Shown piece after piece: positions 50,331-62,740 of a DNA stretch of 64,000 bases. The notes below the pieces were generated by a model, which worked only from the letters and a program-made list of their open reading frames with translations, did not search any database and had not been told where the DNA came from. Where the stretch lies: positions 130,597,199 to 130,661,198 of the forward strand of contig JAVHZZ010000005.1 in assembly GCA_036250195.1 (NCBI GenBank), read 5' to 3'. The translations under genes were made by a program, and so were the position numbers. How positions within the stretch are numbered: position 1 is the first letter of the stretch; every line of letters starts with the position of its first letter. This stretch comes from Mixophyes australis. Lineage: Eukaryota; Chordata; Amphibia; Anura; Limnodynastidae.

Positions 50331-52999
50331 ATAGTCATTTCTTCATTGGCGTCCAAAAACAACGCTTTTTTACACTCCTGTCTCCCTTTCTCTTGGAAAC
50401 AATGACTTACATCAATTCTTTTACATAATTCTTGATTCTCATGACATTTCTTACATTGCCCACAATTATCAACTTTCTAAGTCTTTCTGAGCAGGAGAAA
50501 TCGCAAAACATAGTAATTTCTTCATTGCCGTCCAAAAACAACGCTTTTTTACACTCCTGTCTGCCTTTCTCTTGGAAACAATGACTTACATCAATTCTTT
50601 TACATAATTCTTGTTTCTCATGACATTTCTAACATTGCCCACAATTATCAACTTTCTAAGTCTTTCTGAGCAAGAGAGATCGCAAAACAGTCATTTCTTC
50701 ATTGCCGTCCAAAAACAACGCTTTTTTACACTCCGGTCTCCCTTTCTCTTGGAAACAATGACTTACATCAATTCTTTTACATAATTCTTGTTTCTCATGA
50801 CATTTCTAACATTGCCCACAATTATCAACTTTCTAAGTCTTTCTGAGCAGGAGAAATCGCAAAACATAGTCATTTCTTCATTGCCGTCCAAAAACAACGC
50901 TTTTTTACACTCCTGTCTCCCTTTCTCTTGGAAACAATGACTTACATCAATTCTTTTACATAATTCTTGTTTCTCATGACATTTCTAACATTGCCCACAA
51001 TTATCAACTTTCTAAGTCTTTCTGAGCAAGAGAAATCGCAAAACAGTCATTTCTTCATTGCCGTCCAAAAACAACGCTTTTTTTACACTCCGGTCTCCCT
51101 TTCTCTTGGAAACAATGACTTACATCAATTCTTTTACATAATTCTTGTTTCTCATGACATTTCTTACATTGCCCACAATTATCAACTTTCTAAGTCTTTC
51201 TGAGCAGGAGAAATCGCAAAAGATAGTCATTTCTTCATTGCCGTCCAAAAACAACGCTTTTTTACACTCCTGTCTCCCTTTCTCTTGGAAACAATGACTT
51301 ACATCAATTCTTTTACATAATTCTTGTTTCTCATGACATTTCTAACATTGCCCACAATTATCAACTTTCTAAGTCTTTCTGAGCAGGAGAAATCGCAAAA
51401 CATAGTCATTTCTTCATTGCCGTCCAAAAACAACGCTTTTTTACACTCCTGTCTCCCTTTCTCTTGGAAACAATGACTTACATCAATTCTTTTACATAAT
51501 TCTTGTTTCTCATGACATTTCTAACATTGCCCACAATTATCAACTTTCTAAGTCTTTCTGAGCAAGAGAAATCGCAAAACAGTCATTTCTTCATTGGCGT
51601 CCAAAAACAACGCTTTTTTACACTCCGGTCTCCCTTTCTCTTGGAAACAATGACTTACATCAATTCTTTTACATAATTCTTGTTTCTCATGACATTTCTA
51701 ACATTGCCCACAATTATCAACTTTCTAAGTCTTTCTGAGCAGGAGAAATCGCAAAACATAGTCATTTCTTCATTGGCGTCCAAAAACAACGCTTTCTTAC
51801 ACTCCTGTCTCCCTTTCTCTTGGAAACAATGACTTACATCAATTCTTTTACATAATTCTTGTTTCTCATGACATTTCTTACATTGCCCACAATTATCAAC
51901 TTTCTAAGTCTTTCTGAGCAGGAGAAATCGCAAAACATAGTCATTTCTTCATTGCCGTCCAAAAACAACGCTTTTTTACACTCCTGTCTCCCTTTCTCTT
52001 GGAAACAATGACTTACATCAATTCTTTTACATAATTCTTGTTTCTCATGACATTTCTAACATTGCCCACAATTATCAACTTTCTAAGTCTTTCTGAGCAA
52101 GAGAAATCGCAAAACAGTCATTTCTTCATTGCCGTCCAAAAACAACGCTTTTTTACACTCCGGTCTCCCTTTCTCTTGGAAACAATGACTTACATCAATT
52201 CTTTTACATAATTCTTGTTTCTCATGACATTTCTAACATTGCCCACAATTATCAACTTTCTAAGTCTTTCTGAGCAGGAGAAATCGCAAAACATAGTCAT
52301 TTCTTCATTGCCGTCCAAAAACAACGCTTTTTTACACTCCTGTCTCCCTTTCTCTTGGAAACAATGACTTACATCAATTCTTTTACATAATTCTTGTTTC
52401 TCATGACATTTCTAACATTGCCCACAATTATCAACTTTCTAAGTCTTTCTGAGCAAGAGAAATCGCAAAACAGTCATTTCTTCATTGGCGTCCAAAAACA
52501 ACGCTTTTTTACACTCCGGTCTCCCTTTCTCTTGGAAACAATGACTTACATCAATTCTTTTACATAATTCTTGTTTCTCATGACATTTCTAACATTGCCC
52601 ACAATTATCAACTTTCTAAGTCTTTCTGAGCAGGAGAAATCGCAAAACATAGTCATTTCTTCATTGGCGTCCAAAAACAACGCTTTTTTACACTCCTGTC
52701 TCCCTTTCTCTTGGAAACAATGACTTACATCAATTCTTTTACATAATTCTTGTTTCTCATGACATTTCTTACATTGCCCACAATTATCAACTTTCTAAGT
52801 CTTTCTGAGCAGGAGAAATCGCAAAACATAGTCATTTCTTCATTGCCGTCCAAAAACAACGCTTTTTTACACTCCTGTCTCCCTTTCTCTTGGAAACAAT
52901 GACTTACATCAATTCTTTTACATAATTCTTGTTTCTCATGACATTTCTAACATTGCCCACAATTATCAACTTTCTAAGTCTTTCTGAGCAAGAGAAATC

Positions 53000-55900
53000 G
53001 CAAAACAGTCATTTCTTCATTGCCGTCCAAAAACAACGCTTTTTTAAACTCCTGTCTCCCTTTCTCTTGGAAACAATGACTTACATCAATTCTTTTACAT
53101 AATTCTTGTTTCTCATGACATTTCTAACATTGCCCACAATTATCAACTTTCTAAGTCTTTCTGAGCAGGAGAAATCGCAAAATATAGTCATTTCTTCATT
53201 GGCGTCCAAAAACAACGCTTTTTTACACTCCTGTCTCCCTTTCTCTTGGAAACAATGACTTACATCAATTCTTTTACATAATTCTTGATTCTCATGACAT
53301 TTCTTACATTGCCCACAATTATCAACTTTCTAAGTCTTTCTGAGCAGGAGAAATCGCAAAACATAGTCATTTCTTCATTGCCGTCCAAAAACAACGCTTT
53401 TTTACACTCCTGTCTCCCTTTCTCTTGGAAACAATGACTTACATCAATTCTTTTACATAATTCTTGTTTCTCATGACATTTCTAACATTGCCCACAATTA
53501 TCAACTTTCTAAGTCTTTCTGAGCAAGAGAAATCGCAAAACAGTCATTTCTTCATTGCCGTCCAAAAACAACGCTTTTTTTACACTCCGGTCTCCCTTTC
53601 TCTTGGAAACAATGACTTACATCAATTCTTTTACATAATTCTTGTTTCTCATGACATTTCTTACATTGCCCACAATTATCAACTTTCTAAGTCTTTCTGA
53701 GCAGGAGAAATCGCAAAAGATAGTCATTTCTTCATTGCCGTCCAAAAACAACGCTTTTTTACACTCCTGTCTCCCTTTCTCTTGGAAACAATGACTTACA
53801 TCAATTCTTTTACATAATTCTTGTTTCTCATGACATTTCTAACATTGCCCACAATTATCAACTTTCTAAGTCTTTCTGAGCAAGAGAAATCGCAAAACAG
53901 TCATTTCTTCATTGCCGTCCAAAAACAACGCTTTTTTACACTCCTGTCTCCCTTTTCTCTTGGAAACAATGACTTACATCAATTCTTTTACATAATTCTT
54001 GTTTCTCATGACATTTCTAACATTGCCCACAATTATCAACTTTCTAAGTCTTTCTGAGCAGGAGAAATCGCAAAACATAGTCATTTCTTCATTGCCGTCC
54101 AAAAACAACGCTTTTTTACACTCCTGTCTCCCTTTCTCTTGGAAACAATGACTTACATCAATTCTTTTACATAATTCTTGTTTCTCATGACATTTCTAAC
54201 ATTGCCCACAATTATCAACTTTCTAAGTCTTTCTGAGCAAGAGAAATCGCAAAACAGTCATTTCTTCATTGGCGTCCAAAAACAACGCTTTTTTACACTC
54301 CGGTCTCCCTTTCTCTTGGAAACAATGACTTACATCAATTCTTTTACATAATTCTTGTTTCTCATGACATTTCTAACATTGCCCACAATTATCAACTTTC
54401 TAAGTCTTTCTGAGCAAGAGAAATCGCAAAACAGTCATTTCTTCATTGCCGTCCAAAAACAACGCTTTTTTTACACTCCGGTCTCCCTTTCTCTTGGAAA
54501 CAATGACTTACATCAATTCTTTTACATAATTCTTGTTTCTCATGACATTTCTTACATTGCCCACAATTATCAACTTTCTAAGTCTTTCTGAGCAGGAGAA
54601 ATCGCAAAAGATAGTCATTTCTTCATTGCCGTCCAAAAACAACGCTTTTTTACACTCCTGTCTCCCTTTCTCTTGGAAACAATGACTTACATCAATTCTT
54701 TTACATAATTCTTGTTTCTCATGACATTTCTAACATTGCCCACAATTATCAACTTTCTAAGTCTTTCTGAGCAGGAGAAATCGCAAAACATAGTCATTTC
54801 TTCATTGCCGTCCAAAAACAACGCTTTTTTACACTCCTGTCTCCCTTTCTCTTGGAAACAATGACTTACATCAATTCTTTTACATAATTCTTGTTTCTCA
54901 TGACATTTCTAACATTGCCCACAATTATCAACTTTCTAAGTCTTTCTGAGCAAGAGAAATCGCAAAACAGTCATTTCTTCATTGCCGTCCAAAAACAACG
55001 CTTTTTTAAACTCCTGTCTCCCTTTCTCTTGGAAACAATGACTTACATCAATTCTTTTACATAATTCTTGTTTCTCATGACATTTCTAACATTGCCCACA
55101 ATTATCAACTTTCTAAGTCTTTCTGAGCAGGAGAAATCGCAAAATATAGTCATTTCTTCATTGGCGTCCAAAAACAACGCTTTTTTACACTCCTGTCTCC
55201 CTTTCTCTTGGAAACAATGACTTACATCAATTCTTTTACATAATTCTTGATTCTCATGACATTTCTTACATTGCCCACAATTATCAACTTTCTAAGTCTT
55301 TCTGAGCAGGAGAAATCGCAAAACATAGTCATTTCTTCATTGCCGTCCAAAAACAACGCTTTTTTACACTCCTGTCTCCCTTTCTCTTGGAAACAATGAC
55401 TTACATCAATTCTTTTACATAATTCTTGTTTCTCATGACATTTCTAACATTGCCCACAATTATCAACTTTCTAAGTCTTTCTGAGCAAGAGAAATCGCAA
55501 AACAGTCATTTCTTCATTGCCGTCCAAAAACAACGCTTTTTTTACACTCCGGTCTCCCTTTCTCTTGGAAACAATGACTTACATCAATTCTTTTACATAA
55601 TTCTTGTTTCTCATGACATTTCTTACATTGCCCACAATTATCAACTTTCTAAGTCTTTCTGAGCAGGAGAAATCGCAAAAGATAGTCATTTCTTCATTGC
55701 CGTCCAAAAACAACGCTTTTTTACACTCCTGTCTCCCTTTCTCTTGGAAACAATGACTTACATCAATTCTTTTACATAATTCTTGTTTCTCATGACATTT
55801 CTAACATTGCCCACAATTATCAACTTTCTAAGTCTTTCTGAGCAAGAGAAATCGCAAAACAGTCATTTCTTCATTGCCGTCCAAAAACAACGCTTTTTTA

Positions 55901-56950
55901 CACTCCGGTCTCCCTTTCTCTTGGAAACAATGACTTACATCATTTCTTTTACATAATTCTTGTTTCTCATGACATTTCTAACATTGCCCACAATTATCAA
56001 CTTTCTAAGTCTTTCTGAGCAAGAGAAATCGCAAAACAGTCATTTCTTCATTGCCGTCCAAAAACAACGCTTTTTTACACTCCTGTCTCCCTTTTCTCTT
56101 GGAAACAATGACTTACATCAATTCTTTTACATAATTCTTGTTTCTCATGACATTTCTAACATTGCCCACAATTATCAACTTTCTAAGTCTTTCTGAGCAG
56201 GAGAAATCGCAAAACATAGTCATTTCTTCATTGCCGTCCAAAAACAACGCTTTTTTACACTCCTGTCTCCCTTTCTCTTGGAAACAATGACTTACATCAA
56301 TTCTTTTACATAATTCTTGTTTCTCATGACATTTCTAACATTGCCCACAATTATCAACTTTCTAAGTGTTTCTGAGCAAGAGAAATCGCAAAACAGTCAT
56401 TTCTTCATTGGCGTCCAAAAACAACGCTTTTTTACACTCCGGTCTCCCTTTCTCTTGGAAACAATGACTTACATCAATTCTTTTACATAATTCTTGTTTC
56501 TCATGACATTTCTAACATTGCCCACAATTATCAACTTTCTAAGTCTTTCTGAGCAAGAGAAATCGCAAAACAGTCATTTCTTCATTGCCGTCCAAAAACA
56601 ACGCTTTTTTACACTCCGGTCTCCCTTTCTCTTGGAAACAATGACTTACATCAATTCTTTTACATAATTCTTGTTTCTCATGACATTTCTAACATTGCCC
56701 ACAATTATCAACTTTCTAAGTCTTTCTGAGCAGGAGAAATCGCAAAACATAGTCATTTCTTCATTGCCGTCCAAAAACAACGCTTTTTTACACTCCTGTC
56801 TCCCTTTCTCTTGGAAACAATGACTTACATCAATTCTTTTACATAATTCTTGTTTCTCATGACATTTCTAACATTGCCCACAATTATCAACTTTCTAAGT
56901 CTTTCTGAGCAAGAGAAATCGCAAAACAGTCATTTCTTCATTGGCGTCCA
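53000..56950. repeat. 11-mer offset repeat (1962 bp) with an extra monomer
   Basis: AAAATATAGTC at 53179 and 55141, and the T7 monomers at 53464 and 55426, are 1962 bp apart (11 monomers). A CTCCCTTTTCTC variant near 53950 recurs near 56091, about 2140 bp on, so one extra monomer was gained between these markers in the second copy. The pair is a tandem duplication later altered by a one-monomer gain. Edges are approximate. Confidence 0.65.
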
Positions 56951-57207
56951 AAAACAACACTTTTTTACACTCCGGTCTCCCTTTCTCTTGGAAACAATGA
57001 CTTACATCAATTCTTTTACATAATTCTTGTTTCTCATGACATTTCTAACATTGCCCACAATTATCAACTTTCTAAGTCTTTCTGAGCAGGAGAAATCGCA
57101 AAACATAGTCATTTCTTCATTGGCGTCCAAAAACAACGCTTTTTTACACTCCTGTCTCCCTTTCTCTTGGAAACAATGACTTACATCAATTCTTTTACAT
57201 AATTCTT

Positions 57208-60200
57208 GATTTTCATGACATTTCTTACATTGCCCACAATTATGAACTTTCTAAGTCTTTCTGAGCAGGAGAAATCGCAAAACATAGTCATTTCTTCATT
57301 GCCGTCCAAAAACAACGCTTTTTTACACTCCTGTCTGCCTTTCTCTTGGAAACAATGACTTACATCAATTCTTTTACATAATTCTTGTTTCTCATGACAT
57401 TTCTAACATTGCCCACAATTATCAACTTTCTAAGTCTTTCTGAGCAAGAGAGATCGCAAAACAGTCATTTCTTCATTGCCGTCCAAAAACAACGCTTTTT
57501 TACACTCCGGTCTCCCTTTCTCTTGGAAACAATGACTTACATCAATTCTTTTACATAATTCTTGTTTCTCATGACATTTCTAACATTGCCCACAATTATC
57601 AACTTTCTAAGTCTTTCTGAGCAGGAGAAATCGCAAAACATAGTCATTTCTTCATTGCCGTCCAAAAACAACGCTTTTTTACACTCCTGTCTCCCTTTCT
57701 CTTGGAAACAATGACTTACATCAATTCTTTTACATAATTCTTGTTTCTCATGACATTTCTAACATTGCCCACAATTATCAACTTTCTAAGTCTTTCTGAG
57801 CAAGAGAAATCGCAAAACAGTCATTTCTTCATTGCCGTCCAAAAACAACGCTTTTTTTACACTCCGGTCTCCCTTTCTCTTGGAAACAATGACTTACATC
57901 AATTCTTTTACATAATTCTTGTTTCTCATGACATTTCTTACATTGCCCAAAATTATCAACTTTCTAAGTCTTTCTGAGCAGGAGAAATCGCAAAAGATAG
58001 TCATTTCTTCATTGCCGTCCAAAAACAACGCTTTTTTACACTCCTGTCTCCCTTTCTCTTGGAAACAATGACTTACATCAATTCTTTTACATAATTCTTG
58101 TTTCTCATGACATTTCTAACATTGCCCACAATTATCAACTTTCTAAGTCTTTCTGAGCAAGAGAAATCGCAAAACAGTCATTTCTTGATTGCCGTCCAAA
58201 AACAACGCTTTTTTACACTCCTGTCTCCCTTTCTCTTGGAAACAATGACTTACATCAATTCTTTTACATAATTCTTGTTTCTCATGACATTTCTAACATT
58301 GCCCACAATTATCAACTTTCTAAGTCTTTCTGAGCAGGAGAAATCGCAAAACATAGTCATTTCTTCATTGCCGTCCAAAAACAACGCTTTTTTACACTCC
58401 TGTCTCCCTTTCTCTTGGAAACAATGACTTACATCAATTCTTTTACATAATTCTTGTTTCTCATGACATTTCTAACATTGCCCACAATTATCAACTTTCT
58501 AAGTCTTTCTGAGCAAGAGAAATCGCAAAACAGTCATTTCTTCATTGGCGTCCAAAAACAACGCTTTTTTACACTCCGGTCTCCCTTTCTCTTGGAAACA
58601 ATGACTTACATCAATTCTTTTACATAATTCTTGTTTCTCATGACATTTCTAACATTGCCCACAATTATCAACTTTCTAAGTCTTTCTGAGCAGGAGAAAT
58701 CGCAAAACATAGTCATTTCTTCATTGGCGTCCAAAAACAACGCTTTCTTACACTCCTGTCTCCCTTTCTCTTGGAAACAATGACTTACATCAATTCTTTT
58801 ACATAATTCTTGTTTCTCATGACATTTCTTACATTGCCCACAATTATCAACTTTCTAAGTCTTTCTGAGCAGGAGAAATCGCAAAACATAGTCATTTCTT
58901 CATTGCCGTCCAAAAACAACGCTTTTTTACACTCCTGTCTCCCTTTCTCTTGGAAACAATGACTTACATCAATTCTTTTACATAATTCTTGTTTCTCATG
59001 ACATTTCTAACATTGCCCACAATTATCAACTTTCTAAGTCTTTCTGAGCAAGAGAAATCGCAAAACAGTCATTTCTTCATTGCCGTCCAAAAACAACGCT
59101 TTTTTACACTCCGGTCTCCCTTTCTCTTGGAAACAATGACTTACATCAATTCTTTTACATAATTCTTGTTTCTCATGACATTTCTAACATTGCCCACAAT
59201 TATCAACTTTCTAAGTCTTTCTGAGCAGGAGAAATCGCAAAACATAGTCATTTCTTCATTGCCGTCCAAAAACAACGCTTTTTTACACTCCTGTCTCCCT
59301 TTCTCTTGGAAACAATGACTTACATCAATTCTTTTACATAATTCTTGTTTCTCATGACATTTCTAACATTGCCCACAATTATCAACTTTCTAAGTCTTTC
59401 TGAGCAAGAGAAATCGCAAAACAGTCATTTCTTCATTGGCGTCCAAAAACAACACTTTTTTACACTCCGGTCTCCCTTTCTCTTGGAAACAATGACTTAC
59501 ATCAATTCTTTTACATAATTCTTGTTTCTCATGACATTTCTAACATTGCCCACAATTATCAACTTTCTAAGTCTTTCTGAGCAGGAGAAATCGCAAAACA
59601 TAGTCATTTCTTCATTGGCGTCCAAAAACAACGCTTTTTTACACTCCTGTCTCCCTTTCTCTTGGAAACAATGACTTACATCAATTCTTTTACATAATTC
59701 TTGATTCTCATGACATTTCTTACATTGCCCACAATTATCAACTTTCTAAGTCTTTCTGAGCAGGAGAAATCGCAAAACATAGTCATTTCTTCATTGCCGT
59801 CCAAAAACAACGCTTTTTTACACTCCTGTCTGCCTTTCTCTTGGAAACAATGACTTACATCAATTCTTTTACATAATTCTTGTTTCTCATGACATTTCTA
59901 ACATTGCCCACAATTATCAACTTTCTAAGTCTTTCTGAGCAAGAGAGATCGCAAAACAGTCATTTCTTCATTGCCGTCCAAAAACAACGCTTTTTTACAC
60001 TCCGGTCTCCCTTTCTCTTGGAAACAATGACTTACATCAATTCTTTTACATAATTCTTGTTTCTCATGACATTTCTAACATTGCCCACAATTATCAACTT
60101 TCTAAGTCTTTCTGAGCAGGAGAAATCGCAAAACATAGTCATTTCTTCATTGCCGTCCAAAAACAACGCTTTTTTACACTCCTGTCTCCCTTTCTCTTGG

Positions 60201-61290
60201 AAACAATGACTTACATCAATTCTTTTACATAATTCTTGTTTCTCATGACATTTCTAACATTGCCCACAATTATCAACTTTCTAAGTCTTTCTGAGCAAGA
60301 GAAATCGCAAAACAGTCATTTCTTCATTGCCGTCCAAAAACAACGCTTTTTTTACACTCCGGTCTCCCTTTCTCTTGGAAACAATGACTTACATCAATTC
60401 TTTTACATAATTCTTGTTTCTCATGACATTTCTTACATTGCCCACAATTATCAACTTTCTAAGTCTTTCTGAGCAGGAGAAATCGCAAAAGATAGTCATT
60501 TCTTCATTGCCGTCCAAAAACAACGCTTTTTTACACTCCTGTCTCCCTTTCTCTTGGAAACAATGACTTACATCAATTCTTTTACATAATTCTTGTTTCT
60601 CATGACATTTCTAACATTGCCCACAATTATCAACTTTCTAAGTCTTTCTGAGCAAGAGAAATCGCAAAACAGTCATTTCTTCATTGCCGTCCAAAAACAA
60701 CGCTTTTTTACACTCCTGTCTCCCTTTCTCTTGGAAACAATGACTTACATCAATTCTTTTACATAATTCTTGTTTCTCATGACATTTCTAACATTGCCCA
60801 CAATTATCAACTTTCTAAGTCTTTCTGAGCAGGAGAAATCGCAAAACATAGTCATTTCTTCATTGCCGTCCAAAAACAACGCTTTTTTACACTCCTGTCT
60901 CCCTTTCTCTTGGAAACAATGACTTACATCAATTCTTTTACATAATTCTTGTTTCTCATGACATTTCTAACATTGCCCACAATTATCAACTTTCTAAGTC
61001 TTTCTGAGCAAGAGAAATCGCAAAACAGTCATTTCTTCATTGGCGTCCAAAAACAACGCTTTTTTACACTCCGGTCTCCCTTTCTCTTGGAAACAATGAC
61101 TTACATCAATTCTTTTACATAATTCTTGTTTCTCATGACATTTCTAACATTGCCCACAATTATCAACTTTCTAAGTCTTTCTGAGCAGGAGAAATCGCAA
61201 AACATAGTCATTTCTTCATTGGCGTCCAAAAACAACGCTTTCTTACACTCCTGTCTCCCTTTCTCTTGGAAACAATGACTTACATCAATT
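57208..61290. repeat. Multi-marker satellite block repeated at a 14-monomer offset
   Basis: A chain of five variants (GATT(C/T)TCATG, CTGTCTGCC, GAGAGATCGC, T7 run, CTTTCTTAC) occurs at 57208-58750 and again at 59703-61245, offset 2495 bp. In both, the first marker to the T7 monomer start is 533 bp and from there to CTTTCTTAC is 1001 bp. The same chain with identical spacing lies at 5308-6850 in the left block. A version shortened by one monomer (824 bp for the second interval) lies at 50434-51800. Confidence 0.78.
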
Positions 61291-61304
61291 CTTTTACATA
61301 ATTC

Positions 61305-62740
61305 TTGTTTCTCATGACATTTCTAACATTGCCCACAATTATCAACTTTCTAAGTCTTTCTGAGCAAGAGAAATCGCAAAAGAGTCATTTCTTCATTGCC
61401 GTCCAAAAACAACGCTTTTTTTACATTCCGGTCTCCCTTTCACTTGGAAACAATGACTTACATCAATTCTTTTACATAATTCTTGTTTCTCATGACATTT
61501 CTAACATTGCCCACAATTATCAACTTTCTAAGTCTTTCTGAGCAGGAGAAATCGCAAAACATAGTCATATCATCATTGCCGTCCAAAAACAACGCTTTTT
61601 TACACTCCTGTCTCCCTTTCTCTTGGAAACAATGACTTACATCAATTCTTTTACATAATTCTTGTTTCTCATGACATTTCTAACATTTCCCACAATTATC
61701 AACTTTCTAAGTCTTTCTGAGCAAGAGAAATCGCAAAACAGTCATTTCTTCATTGCCGTCCAAAAACAACGCTTTTTTTACATTCCGGTCTCCCTTTCTC
61801 TTGGAAACAATGACTTACATCAATTCTTTTACATAATTCTTGTTTCTCATGACATTTCTAACATTGCCCACAATTATCAACTTTCTAAGTCTTTCTGAGC
61901 AGGAGAAATCGCAAAACATAGTCATTTCTTCATTGCCGTCCAAAAACAACGCTTTTTTACACTCCTGTCTCCCTTTCTCTTGGAAACAATGACTTACATC
62001 AATTCTTTTACATAATTCTTGTTTCTCATGACATTTCTAACATTGCCCACAATTATCAACTTTCTAAGTCTTTCTGAGCAAGAGAAATCGCAAAACAGTC
62101 ATTTCTTCATTGCCGTCCAAAAACAACGCTTTTTTACACTCCGGTCTCCGTTTCTCTTGGAAACAATGACTTACATCAATTCTTTTACATAATTCTTGTT
62201 TCTCATGACATTTCTAACATTGCCCACAATTATCAACTTTCTAAGTCTTTCTGAGCAAGAGAAATCGCAAAAGAGTCATTTCTTCATTGCCGTCCAAAAA
62301 CAACGCTTTTTTTACACTCCTGTCTCCCTTTCTCTTGGAAACAATGACTTACATCAATTCTTTTACATAATTCTTGTTTCTCATGACATTTCTAACATTG
62401 CCCACAATTATCAACTTTCTAAGTCTTTCTGAGCAAGAGAAATCGCAAAAGAGTCATTTCTTCATTGCCGTCCAAAAACAACGCTTTTTTTACATTCCGG
62501 TCTCCCTTTCACTTGGAAACAATGACTTACATCAATTCTTTTACATAATTCTTGTTTCTCATGACATTTCTAACATTGCCCACAATTATCAACTTTCTAA
62601 GTCTTTCTGAGCAGGAGAAATCGCAAAACATAGTCATATCATCATTGCCGTCCAAAAACAACGCTTTTTTTACACTCCTGTCTCCCTTTCTCTTGGAAAC
62701 AATGACTTACATCAATTCTTTTACATAATTCTTGTTTCTC
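61305..62740. repeat. Locally duplicated T7 / GAGTC / TTCCGG monomers (1069-bp offset)
   Basis: AAAAGAGTC with a T7 run, TACATTCCGG, TCACTTGG and GTCATATCATC occur near 61380-61570 and again near 62450-62640, exactly 1069 bp later (six monomers). Related monomers at 61662 and 62196, and near 63640-63740, share part of the set. The window end thus carries a recently spreading variant family. Confidence 0.65.
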
